The notes under the pieces are model-generated. The model saw nothing but the letters and a program-made list of their open reading frames with translations, did no database searches and was not told the DNA's origin. A DNA stretch of 64,000 bases, from NCBI RefSeq assembly GCF_000340565.2, contig NZ_CP007203.1, positions 660,297 to 724,296 on the forward strand, read 5' to 3'. The stretch is from Nodularia spumigena CCY9414 (GTDB lineage: Bacteria > Cyanobacteriota > Cyanobacteriia > Cyanobacteriales > Nostocaceae). The translations under genes and the position numbers were made by a program. Of this stretch, positions 15,983 to 24,608 are shown one piece after another; within the stretch, counting starts at the first letter, position 1, and each line of letters starts with the position of its first letter.

Positions 15983-17706
15983 ATGAAAATCCCAGTTAAA
16001 CTTCAAGAACTAATCCCACAACCAGAAGCAGCCATTTTATCAATTAGTTCCCTCATGGGACAAAAACTAGCATTAGTTGATTGTACAAATCTCGCTTCCC
16101 TCACCCCTGAACAACTAAACCTAATTTTCACCCATATTCCCCCAACATGGGATTATGCAGAAATCACAGAAATCTTTGATGCTGACACCCTCACAGAAAC
16201 CTTTGCTATCCAACTTTGTGAATATATCGACCAGCGCTTAGGACGCACCCCCAAATCTTCCGTAATTACGTTAGCGAAGCTCTCCCAAAGGGAGCATTAC
16301 CAACTACCAATTACTGATTCTCTCGATATATTCAATTTCCGTAATCAAATTATCGGCGACTATCGCCGCTATATAGAAAGCTTCTTAAAAATCCGCGATA
16401 CCTCCGTCATCCAGAAATTACCGGAGTCAGGGAAATATTAGTATATCCCATGAACGCCCTGATTAACTCCCAAGAAGAAGAATTAAATAAATTTCTTAAT
16501 AACGTACCTAACACCCATATTCGCATTGCTAAATATACCGGACAAGAAAGTTTAACCAAAAAAACCGAAATTCAAAATAACCCACCCCATATATTATTAA
16601 CCAACTACGTGATGCTGGAACTAATGCTTTCCCGCACCCACGAAGAAAAACTGGTTGCTTCCCCCGAATTAAAATTTTTAGTATTAGATGAACTCCATAC
16701 CTATCGCGGTAGACAAGGTGCAGACGTAGCCATTTTAATTCGTAAACTCCGCCAACGCTGTGGGCAAAATCTTTTGTATATTGGGACAAGTGCTACCATG
16801 TCCACAGAAGGAACACGCACAGAACGCCGTCAAGTAGTTGCAGATGTCGCCAGTAAATTATTTGGTGTAAGAATTAAACCCGATAACGTCATAGACGAAA
16901 CCTTAGAACCTTCGATTAAACGGGCTGAACCGACTATAAAAGAACTGCGAGAAAGTATTCAACAAGGTTTACGCGCAGAATCAGAACAAACATTAGAAAA
17001 CTTCCAAAACCATCCCCTGAGTTCTTGGATAGAAATGACCTTTGGTTTAGAAGATAAACAAGGTCATCTTGTCCGACGTACACCCATAAGTTTAGAAACA
17101 GGTGCAGAAAAATTAGCTAATATTTACGCTCCTAACTCTACTTCAGCACTAGAAAATCAGGATGCGAATATTTACGCTCCTAACTCTACTTCAGCACTAG
17201 AAAATGAGAATGCGCTCAAGGGCGACTACGAAATATGTTTAAATGTTCTCAAACAAATGTTTTTATGGGGAAGTAAAACCAAAGGACTAGCATTTCGCCT
17301 ACATCAATTTATTTCTCAAGGTGGTAGTGTTTACGCTACAATCGAAAGTCCAGAAAAACGCTTACTCACCCTCGAAGGCCAATATACCACCACAGAAGAC
17401 CGATTACTTTATCCCCTCGTCTTTTGTCGGGAATGCGGACAAGACTATTACGTAGTCAACTACAATAACGACAAACAAATAGTCCTTCCCCAACTCCCCA
17501 CAGCTTTAAATATGAGTCCCGAATATGCAGATATTCAAGCAGGTTATCTAACCTTAGATGAACCAGGACTTTGGGACTCTAGAACTGATGAAGAAAGACT
17601 TCCTGACTCTTGGTTTACCGAAACCAAAAAAAAAGGACGAGTTCCTAAAAAAGACTTTGCTAAATTCCTTCCCCAAAACAATACCTTAGCCAAATTACGA
17701 GGGTGA
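15983..17706 (+). pseudogene. DEAD/DUF1998-type helicase, broken, with fused N-terminal protein
   Basis: The first frame (15,983-16,441) begins with a separate small-protein-like domain (VKLQELIPQPEAAILSISSL onward, about 92 residues), passes through repeat-derived LAKLSQREHY, and ends with a helicase N terminus, DIFNFRNQIIGDYRRYIESF. A second frame then picks up ITGVREILVYPMNALINSQE, TNYVMLELMLSRT, the DEAD-box variant DELHTYRGRQGADVA and the SAT motif GTSATMSTEG, ending with CRECGQDYYVV and a stop at 17,706. The junction removes the Walker A segment, and the second RecA lobe and DUF1998 end are absent. A 48-bp tandem duplication at 17,119-17,214 repeats NIYAPNSTSALEN. It completes the DISARM- or Druantia-like gene set but is dead. 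Confidence 0.65.
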
Positions 17707-17843
17707 GATGATAATGCTTCAACCATGAACTCCCGTTTCTTGCTAGGCTTGGCAAAAACAATCAGTCCTAAAAATTCCTTGAAGGTTTCCCACAAGGGTT
17801 TTTTAATGTATTGACGGTAGGATAAGGGTTTTAGATTCTAAAC
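17701..17843 (-). pseudogene. Unassigned coding remnant at island edge
   Basis: The minus strand reads NLKPLSYRQYIKKPLWETFK then EFLGLIVFAKPSKKREFMVE with no stop until the helicase junction. It looks like protein-coding sequence joined end to end with the helicase remnant. I do not recognise it, and only about 45 residues remain. Confidence 0.25.
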
Positions 17844-17937
17844 AACCTTTTTCTCGAAACGCTTATGTATGCTTGTTTTTGCCGTTTTTGCCAAAAATTA
17901 TCAAGGCTCTTATTTTGGCTAAGGTATTGAAATCTAT

Positions 17938-17978
17938 AAATCTATAAATTTATTAAACCTTAATAAGTTTATAGATTT
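17938..17978. promoter_or_regulatory. 41-bp AT-rich palindrome upstream of asnB-like gene
   Basis: Left arm AAATCTATAAATTTATTAA (17,938-17,956), loop ACC, right arm TTAATAAGTTTATAGATTT (17,960-17,978): 19-bp arms with one G-T mismatch. The half-site AATCTATAAA is repeated again directly to the left (17,931-17,940). It ends 36 bp before the operon start, where an operator would lie. No T-tract supports a terminator. The 308-nt gap holds nothing else but the remnant described above. Confidence 0.6.
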
Positions 17979-18014
17979 ATATTATAAGATTATAAAGGTC
18001 TAATACTACGAATT

Positions 18015-19505
18015 ATGTGTGGCATTCTTGGCGTTTTCGGCGCAAGTGTAACAAATAGCGATGATTTCCAAGAAATGTTATCAACTTTGGCTCATCGAGG
18101 CCCTGATGATATTGGGGTAATTGCACAGGATAACTTTGTCTTGGGACACCAGCGTTTATCTATAGTGGATGTGGAAGGTGGTCATCAACCTTTATGCGCT
18201 GCTGGGCAAAAACTTTACGGCATTTGTAACGGCGAGATTTATAATTTTCGGGAATTAAGAGCAGGTCTGAGTCAGAATTATGACTTTCAGTCGCACGTTG
18301 ATAGTGAAATTCTGCTGCCATTGTACCAAAAGTTAGGTTCTAAACTAACCAGCAGTCTGGATGGGATGTTTAGTTTTGTTATCAGTGACGACCAAGAATT
18401 TTTGGCAGCGCGCGATCGCATTGGCATTAAACCCCTCTACTATGGTACTACTGGAGAAAATATTTACTTTTCTTCAGAAATCAAAGCCCTGGTAGAACAT
18501 TCAGATGAAATCAAAGAGTTTCCCAGTGGTCATTATTATCACTCTACCCAAGGAATAAAACCTTACTACCAACTTCCAGAAGCACAGACTTTCATCACAG
18601 ATTTAGATACTATTCTGGAAAAAATCCGGCAGACATTATCTCAAAGTGTGCAGAAGCGGCTAATGTCTGATGTACCAGTGGGAGTCTTCTTAAGTGGCGG
18701 GCTAGACTCCAGCATTATAGCAGCTTTGATGCGGCAACATATACCAAATCTGCATTCCTTCTCTGTAGGATTACCCAATTCACCTGACCTGAAAGCGGCT
18801 CGTTTAGTTGCGGAACATTTGGGGACCATTCATCACGAATACGTCTACACAGAAGCCGAGATGTCAGCAGTTCTCCCCGATGTAATTTATTATCTGGAGT
18901 CCTTTGACCCCGCTTTAGTTCGTAGCGCCATTCCCTGTTATATCGTCTCTCAACTAGCGAGTAAATACGTCAAGGTGATCCTTTCGGGAGAGGGTGCCGA
19001 TGAGTTGTTTGCTGGCTATAGTTACTTTGCAGATTATGACGATGCGATCGCATTACACAAAGAATCAGTCACAATTATTAAAGGATTACACAACCTGAAT
19101 CTGCAAAGATTGGACAGAATGACAATGGCTCACGGCTTAGAAGGACGTGTCCCATTCTTAGATACTGACTTTATCGAACTATCCCTAAGCATCGATCCCA
19201 CACTCAAATTATACAAGACCTTTGGCATTGAAAAATGGTTACTACGTCAGGCTTTTAGCGACTTACTACCACAAGAAATAGTGTGGCGGGACAAAATGGA
19301 ATTTGCCCAAGGTTGCGCCTCTTCCACAGTCTTAGAAGACCATGCCAATAGTTGCATTACTGAGCAAACTCTAGAAGAAGCTCAAAAAAAGAAATTTCCT
19401 GTAAGTAGCAAAGAAGAGTTATTCTATTACCAGATTTTCCGAAATCATTTCACACATCCGGATGCTGCTGCTCTCATTGGTAAGTGGCAAGGTACTCTTC
19501 ATTGA
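18015..19505 (+). CDS. asnB: AsnB-type glutamine amidotransferase/synthetase
   Basis: 496 residues. Cys2 after the initiator Met (MCGILGVFGA) is the class II glutaminase nucleophile, supported by LAHRGPDDIG, GHQRLSIVD and CNGEIYNFRELR. The synthetase domain starts near residue 215 with the PP-loop VFLSGGLDSSIIAAL and contains SGEGADELFAGY and LEGRVPFLD. Normal chemistry is ATP-dependent amidation of aspartate to asparagine. It is the first gene of an apparent operon with a methyltransferase 35 nt downstream and an osmolyte-type importer, so the real acceptor may be a different carboxylate. Mature function beyond the family is inference. Confidence 0.87.
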   Translation: MCGILGVFGASVTNSDDFQEMLSTLAHRGPDDIGVIAQDNFVLGHQRLSIVDVEGGHQPLCAAGQKLYGICNGEIYNFRELRAGLSQNYDFQSHVDSEILLPLYQKLGSKLTSSLDGMFSFVISDDQEFLAARDRIGIKPLYYGTTGENIYFSSEIKALVEHSDEIKEFPSGHYYHSTQGIKPYYQLPEAQTFITDLDTILEKIRQTLSQSVQKRLMSDVPVGVFLSGGLDSSIIAALMRQHIPNLHSFSVGLPNSPDLKAARLVAEHLGTIHHEYVYTEAEMSAVLPDVIYYLESFDPALVRSAIPCYIVSQLASKYVKVILSGEGADELFAGYSYFADYDDAIALHKESVTIIKGLHNLNLQRLDRMTMAHGLEGRVPFLDTDFIELSLSIDPTLKLYKTFGIEKWLLRQAFSDLLPQEIVWRDKMEFAQGCASSTVLEDHANSCITEQTLEEAQKKKFPVSSKEELFYYQIFRNHFTHPDAAALIGKWQGTLH

Positions 19506-19540
19506 AGCTGAAACTCTGTAATTTATCACAAGGAAAAATC

Positions 19541-20794
19541 ATGCAATCAGTTGGAGAACAAACCTACTCACAAGCTGTCAAAGAGGGAAAATACGATCTT
19601 TATGTCGGCAACCTTTTTGGTAAATATGATAACGTCCGCACCTATTGGGAAGATCAATTAACTCGCATAGCTTTTAGACCATTTTTACTCGACCTTGTGG
19701 AACGTCGGCGCAAGGAAAACCGAGGTGTCAGAATTTTAGATTTGGGTTGTGGTTCTGGACAAGGCTATGAAATTCTCGTCAAAATTGATAGCCGTGATCT
19801 AGACTTGGGTTTACAGCACGAAAGAGTGCTACCAGAAGATAGTATTGACTTGTATTACGGCGTAGATATCAGTCAACCGATGGTTGATAAAGGTGAAGTC
19901 TTATTTGCGGATAAACCTAATGTCAAATTTGCTCAATTAGACCTGCGAGACGGTTTAGGCAGAATTAAAACCGCAGAAAAGCCCTTTGATATCTACTTTT
20001 CTTCATATGCGGCGCTGTCTCATCTTTCTAAAAAACAACTGCAAAATTTGTTGCAGGATATTTCCGCACACGGTACAAACGAGAGTCTAGTCGTATTAGA
20101 TTTAGTCGGGCGCTACTCCATCGAATGGCCAGAATTTTGGTCAGCAAATTCCGAAGATGAAAAAGTGCGCGACTATACCATGAGTTATCTTTACTCCGAA
20201 CCAGTGAGGGAAAGCTTAGACATTGAGAAATTTCCCCTGAGATTCTGGACAGGCAATGAAGTTAAAGAACTAGCTCAAGGACTCACCGCAGAAACAGGAG
20301 TGGGACTAGAAGTATTAAAACTGATGGACCGCTCTATTCTCGTCGGTCGTCATACAGACACCAGAGAATACAATCAGCAACTAAAACCGATTCGCAGGTT
20401 GAGCAATTGTTTGCATGAAGATTATTTTCGCACTGACTTGCAAACATTGATGCTTGATGAGAGAATGGTTCCCAACCACCCTGAAGTAGCTCCATTTCTG
20501 CACAGTCTGATTAAAGCCTGGAACATCTTGGTAGATTACACCCAAAAAAGACTTCGCAACGAAATTCAACTCACCGATTTAAGAGACTGGGATGAGTTTC
20601 CCAAACCCTTGCATTTTGCCCTGATGACAATGGATCGGGTGATTGCAGATGTAGGCTGGATGTGGTATGGAGACCCTAGAGCCAACATTATTGAGCCGCA
20701 ATTGGGTTATGCCTTGCGAACCTTAGAATACGAAATGCAGACTGGGATGGGCTGCGGTCACGGTCTTCTGGCAATCTTAAAAGTCCAAAAATAA
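19541..20794 (+). CDS. SAM-dependent methyltransferase in osmolyte-type operon
   Basis: 417 residues from the ATG at 19,541, which is preceded by AAGGA at proper spacing; a longer frame from 19,484 would overlap asnB. The Rossmann SAM motif is VRILDLGCGSGQGYEILV near residue 65, with YYGVDISQPMVDKGE as the acidic-loop strand and PFDIYFSSYAALSHL as motif IV. The C-terminal 150 residues (CLHEDYFRTDLQTLMLDERM onward to GYALRTLEYEMQTGMGCGHG) are an extra domain I cannot name. Ten nucleotides separate it from the ABC ATPase. It probably methylates the small molecule made or imported by this unit. Confidence 0.8.
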   Translation: MQSVGEQTYSQAVKEGKYDLYVGNLFGKYDNVRTYWEDQLTRIAFRPFLLDLVERRRKENRGVRILDLGCGSGQGYEILVKIDSRDLDLGLQHERVLPEDSIDLYYGVDISQPMVDKGEVLFADKPNVKFAQLDLRDGLGRIKTAEKPFDIYFSSYAALSHLSKKQLQNLLQDISAHGTNESLVVLDLVGRYSIEWPEFWSANSEDEKVRDYTMSYLYSEPVRESLDIEKFPLRFWTGNEVKELAQGLTAETGVGLEVLKLMDRSILVGRHTDTREYNQQLKPIRRLSNCLHEDYFRTDLQTLMLDERMVPNHPEVAPFLHSLIKAWNILVDYTQKRLRNEIQLTDLRDWDEFPKPLHFALMTMDRVIADVGWMWYGDPRANIIEPQLGYALRTLEYEMQTGMGCGHGLLAILKVQK

Positions 20795-20804
20795 CTTAAT
20801 TTTA

Positions 20805-21782
20805 ATGATTGATGTAACCAATCTCACAAAGCGATACAAAGATTTGACTGTGGTAGATAATATTTCATTCCACGTTGCTGAAGGGGAAACTCTAGGCCTA
20901 ATTGGCACTAGTGGCTGCGGCAAAACTACCACCCTAAAAATGCTGAATCGATTAATTGAGCCAGATTCAGGTCAAATTTTGATTGCTGGACAGGAAATCA
21001 GCCGTCGTCGTCCCGAAGTCCTGCGCCAAAGTATCGGTTACGTCATTCAGAATATCGGACTTTTCCCTCATTACACCGTGGCTGACAACGTAGCTGTTGT
21101 ACCCCGGTTATTGAAATGGAAGGAAAAAAACATAGTTCGCCGCACCTCTGAGTTACTCAAACTTGTGGGACTAGCGCCAGAAAAATTTGCTCGGCGTTAT
21201 CCCCAAGAACTCAGTGGGGGGCAGAAACAAAGGGTAGGATTAGCACGCGCCCTCGCTGTTGATCCTCCGATTATCTTGCTTGACGAACCCTTTGGAGCAT
21301 TAGATCAAATTACCAAACGACAAATTCAGCAAGAATTTAAACAGCTGGAGAGTTTGTTAAATAAAACAATTGTGTTAGTGACCCATGATATTTTTGAAGC
21401 AGTAACCTTGTGCGATCGCATTTGTCTAATGGACCAAGGAAAAATCCGGCAGATTGGCACACCCAAAGAGTTGATATTTAACCCGCACAACGACTTTGTA
21501 CGTAACTTTTTCCAAGCCTACCTATTTCAACTAGAACTACAAGTCACCACACTGAAAGATTTACTTCCCTGGCTATCGAAAAAAGAAACCGACACCGAAA
21601 ACTTTCAGGAACACGAAGAAAACACCAGCCTATTAAAAATTCTCGAACAAATACAAACATCCCTCAAAAATTCCTTTATCCAGATTAAAAATTCGCAACA
21701 TAGCGCAATTGCCATAGTCAGTGGTGAAGACCTGCTTGCTGCATTTTACCAATTCAAAGAATCACTACATAACAATTCTTAG
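20805..21782 (+). CDS. Osmoprotectant-type ABC transporter ATPase
   Basis: 325 residues. Walker A GTSGCGKTTTLKMLN, Q-loop IGYVIQNIGLFPHYTV, signature LSGGQKQRVGLARALA, Walker B ILLDEPFGALD and the switch His in VLVTHD are complete. IGYVIQ-GLFPH and DQITKRQIQQEF are typical of the OpuA/OpuB/OpuC and ProV quaternary-amine group. The tail after residue 240 replaces the CBS pair found in some of these ATPases and is unrecognised. It follows the methyltransferase by 10 nt; the permease follows after a 202-nt gap carrying a MITE. Confidence 0.9.
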   Translation: MIDVTNLTKRYKDLTVVDNISFHVAEGETLGLIGTSGCGKTTTLKMLNRLIEPDSGQILIAGQEISRRRPEVLRQSIGYVIQNIGLFPHYTVADNVAVVPRLLKWKEKNIVRRTSELLKLVGLAPEKFARRYPQELSGGQKQRVGLARALAVDPPIILLDEPFGALDQITKRQIQQEFKQLESLLNKTIVLVTHDIFEAVTLCDRICLMDQGKIRQIGTPKELIFNPHNDFVRNFFQAYLFQLELQVTTLKDLLPWLSKKETDTENFQEHEENTSLLKILEQIQTSLKNSFIQIKNSQHSAIAIVSGEDLLAAFYQFKESLHNNS

Positions 21783-21860
21783 GGTTTAAAAAAACGCTCC
21801 GAATTCTCTTCCTTCTTCCTTTGTGTCCTTTGTGTCCTTTGCGGTTCGTTCCTCTTAAAT

Positions 21861-21950
21861 AGTACTTACGCATAAGTCAGGGAAAAACGAACCACAGAGG
21901 CGCAGAGTACACAGAGAAATGAGGGTTTGAGAGGTTTTTTCGTAAGTCCT
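21861..21950. mobile_element. GGACTTACGCA MITE, copy B, inside transporter operon
   Basis: Left end AGTACTTACGCA and right end CGTAAGTCCT bound 90 bp that includes AACGAACCACAGAGGCGCAG and GGGTTTGAGAG, shared with copy D. It sits between the ATPase and permease genes, so it may alter mRNA structure or expression in this unit. An additional CCTTTGTGTCC block lies just left of it (21,815-21,850). Confidence 0.75.
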
Positions 21951-21984
21951 CTTAAAATAACACAACTAATTATCCCAACCTAAC

Positions 21985-23559
21985 ATGACCAACCTTTGGA
22001 CATTTTTTATCAATTCTAGAGAAGAAATTGCCAAACAAACAATAGAACACCTGGGACTAACATTAGCCTCGCTATCAATTGCCATAGTCATCGGTGTCTT
22101 AGTAGGCATTATTTTAACTCGCTATAAACAAGTAGCTAATAACGTTATTGGTATAGCTGGTATGATCCAAACAATTCCTAGCGTTGCCCTATTAGGTTTC
22201 ATGCTCCCCGTATTAGGAATTGGAGTTACCCCAGCCATAGTTGCCCTATTTTTATATGCCCTATTACCAATCATCCGCAATACCTTTATTGGGATTGAAG
22301 AAGTAGATGATTCCATCAAAGAAGCAGCCAAAGGTATGGGTATGCCTAGCTCTCAAATTTTGTTAAAAGTAGAATTACCCCTAGCCACCCCGGTAATTTT
22401 TGCAGGTATCCGCACTGCCGCCGTTACGAATGTTGGTGTAGCCACCCTCTGCGCCTTAATCGCTTCCGGTGGGTTAGGACAATTTATTTTTCGTGGTATC
22501 GCCTTAAATAATACAGATATGATTCTAGCTGGGGCAATTCCCTCAGCTGGTTTAGCTTTAATGTTAGATTTTCTGCTTGGTGTCCTGCAAAAAAATGTTA
22601 CCAAGTTAATCAAGCCCATTCTAGTTACAAGCTTAGTATTACTGAGTTCTGCAATTTTGTGGGCGTTAACTATTTCTACTCCGGCCGTCTTCCAAGCTGG
22701 ATTTACATCAGAATTTATGGAACGTGCTGATGGCTATCCCGGCTTAAGAGAGCATTATGATTTGCAATTTAATACTTTGGAACTAGACCCAGGACTGATG
22801 TATGAAGCAATTAAAGAAAAACAGGTAGATGTTATTAGTGGCTTCTCTACAGACGGGAGAATTAAAGCCTATGATCTGGAAGTGTTAGAAGATGATAAAA
22901 ATTACTTTCCGCCCTACTATGCAGCACCTTTAGTCAGAGGTGAAACCCTGAGAAAATATCCAGAAATAGGAACAGCTTTAGACAAATTGACAGGTAAAAT
23001 TTCTGATGAAATCATGGCAGAACTTAATTACCTCGTTGATGAGAAAAAGCAACCACCTAGTCAGGTAGCCAGGGAATTTCTCCAAAAGTTAGGTTTCAAA
23101 ACATCTACCCAAAGAAGCGGTGCAGCTGATATAATTGTTGGCTCGAAGAATTTCACCGAGCAATATCTGTTAGCAGAGATGTTAGCAGTGATTATTGAAA
23201 ATTACACAAATCTTGATGTAGATTTAAAAACGGGACTAGCTGGGACACAAATTGCTTTTAATGCCCTAATTAAAGGAGATATTGACCTTTATCCTGAGTA
23301 TACGGGAACGGGACTATTAACTATTATCCAAGTAGACGAAGAAACTCGTGACGAAATTATTCAAAGTAAGGATCAAGTATTCAACTACGTCAAAGAAGAA
23401 TCGAAAAAGCGTTATGATGTAGATTGGCTAACCTCCTTTGGTTTCAACAACACCTATGGACTGATGATGCGTAGGGAAGATACAACCAAATTCAATATTA
23501 GTTCTATTTCTAATTTGAAAGAATATTTAGATAATCTGAGTAATTTAAACGATATTTAG
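21985..23559 (+). CDS. Osmoprotectant ABC permease fused to a permuted binding domain
   Basis: 524 residues. Residues 1-227 form a ProW/OpuB-like permease with about six membrane helices and the EAA loop IKEAAKGMGMPSSQILLKVE. The rest is an OpuBC/OpuCC-like substrate-binding domain in swapped order: the part normally second (GFTSEFMERADGYPGLREHY, GFSTDGRIKAYDL, NYFPPYYAAPLVRGE, VAREFLQKLGF) comes first, then the part normally first (IIVGSKNFTEQYLLAEMLAV, LYPEYTGTGLLTI, WLTSFGFNNTYGLMM, SSISNLKEYLDN). The new end stops just where the first block starts in normal proteins, so little or nothing is lost. Import of betaine- or choline-like solutes is expected. Confidence 0.85.
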   Translation: MTNLWTFFINSREEIAKQTIEHLGLTLASLSIAIVIGVLVGIILTRYKQVANNVIGIAGMIQTIPSVALLGFMLPVLGIGVTPAIVALFLYALLPIIRNTFIGIEEVDDSIKEAAKGMGMPSSQILLKVELPLATPVIFAGIRTAAVTNVGVATLCALIASGGLGQFIFRGIALNNTDMILAGAIPSAGLALMLDFLLGVLQKNVTKLIKPILVTSLVLLSSAILWALTISTPAVFQAGFTSEFMERADGYPGLREHYDLQFNTLELDPGLMYEAIKEKQVDVISGFSTDGRIKAYDLEVLEDDKNYFPPYYAAPLVRGETLRKYPEIGTALDKLTGKISDEIMAELNYLVDEKKQPPSQVAREFLQKLGFKTSTQRSGAADIIVGSKNFTEQYLLAEMLAVIIENYTNLDVDLKTGLAGTQIAFNALIKGDIDLYPEYTGTGLLTIIQVDEETRDEIIQSKDQVFNYVKEESKKRYDVDWLTSFGFNNTYGLMMRREDTTKFNISSISNLKEYLDNLSNLNDI

Positions 23560-24230
23560 AGGTGAGGGGTAATTCGTCAATTAATTTCCCTGAGAATCGC
23601 TATAGGATTCATATTTGATTTATGAAACACAAGTAGTGGACTGACAAGCCTAAAACAGTGCGTTAGACAAAACTTTTTTGGGGGAGGGCAAGGACTGCCC
23701 TCCCAGAACAGGCATCTTGCCTGTTCCACAAGAAAATTATAATACAACATTTTAGCCTTGCCAGTCCAGTACGGCACCAAGACCACAGAAGACGGTGCGT
23801 TAGGCTAAAGCCATAACACACCCTACATATACTACATATACTTAGATTTTTTCAATAATCAAATCGGATTCCTATATATCCAGAGTAATAAGCTGAGTGA
23901 CAATAAAATCATACTTAAGTTTAAAATAAAACACCATCAACGTATGAGGTTTTTATTTACTAGCGTATAGAGAATGAGAATGTGCAAATAATTATGTTCA
24001 CATTTTTGGTAGAAGATAATATTTATGCATGAAATCAGTGGTGTGTGGTTTCAACTTATATAAGCTTTCAATGCTCAAGAAAGTATCATTACTCATCACT
24101 GACAGCAGTTTTCAGGTAAATGAAGTACAAATTCTTATGTTAAAAATCTTGTGGGGTGGGCATCTTGCCCGCCCTAGTGTACTTCATCCAAATGAAATAT
24201 TCTGTAAATACATTTCAGCTAATCGTCTTT
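23560..24230. other. Gene-free region rich in hairpin repeats
   Basis: 670 nt without a supported gene. Two adjacent perfect hairpins occur: GGGAGGGCA/TGCCCTCCC (23,682-23,704) and GAACAGGCA/TGCCTGTTC (23,706-23,726). GTGCGTTAG motifs at about 23,659 and 23,794 flank them. The 48-bp repeat at 24,151-24,198 is the inverse copy of 8857-8904. The first hairpin pair could stop transcription from the ABC operon, though no T-tract follows. Confidence 0.6.
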
Positions 24231-24437
24231 ATGGTACAAGATATTATTTTTTGTCTCAAAGAAGCTACTTCTTATTATATTTTGAAAAAATACTCCGCAC
24301 CCAAAACTCCTGCTGATTGTTTTGTCAATCCTCCCTGTGACTGTGAAAATCCTGGAAAGAAACTGAAGTGTGAGGACTGTACCTATTTAGAAGCTTGTTT
24401 ATCTCATTTTAAACTCGGTCATAAACCAATGCCATAG
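24231..24437 (+). CDS. Cysteine-rich small protein, possibly metal-binding
   Basis: 68 residues from the ATG at 24,231. After a helical start (MVQDIIFCLKEATSYYILKK) comes CFVNPPCDCENPGKKLKCED followed by CTYLEACLSHFKLGHKP. The cluster C-x5-C-x-C-x8-C-x2-C-x5-C could hold a metal or Fe-S group. The longer frame from 24,156 begins inside a dispersed repeat and is unlikely. It is followed directly by repeat DNA and has no operon partner. Function unknown. Confidence 0.6.
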   Translation: MVQDIIFCLKEATSYYILKKYSAPKTPADCFVNPPCDCENPGKKLKCEDCTYLEACLSHFKLGHKPMP

Positions 24438-24608
24438 AACCTCACCCCAACCCTCTCCTTAGTAAGGAGAGGGAGCCGGAAAGGGGGAGAACCTCACCTC
24501 AACCGTAGACGCTACGCGAAAGTAAGGAGAGGGAGCCGGAGAGGGGGAGAACCTCACCTCAACCGTAGACGCTACGCGAAAGTAAGGAGAGGGAGCCGGA
24601 GAGGGGGA
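24438..24608. repeat. Tandem 60-bp repeat, 2 full units and one variant
   Basis: Units begin at 24,438 (51 bp, variant), 24,489 and 24,549 (60 bp each, identical). Each contains GAACCTCACC...AAGTAAGGAGAGGGAGCCGG. The variant unit has CCCTCTCCTTAGTAAGGAGAGGG, a hairpin, in place of the GTAGACGCTACGCGAAAG insert. The array runs to the nagB stop. Confidence 0.85.

Noticed and set aside
23577-23786. 69-residue minus-strand frame after the ABC operon
   Set aside because: Consists largely of translated hairpin repeats.
24029-24316. 95-residue plus-strand frame
   Set aside because: Runs through a dispersed 48-bp repeat and overlaps the better-supported cysteine-rich gene in another frame.
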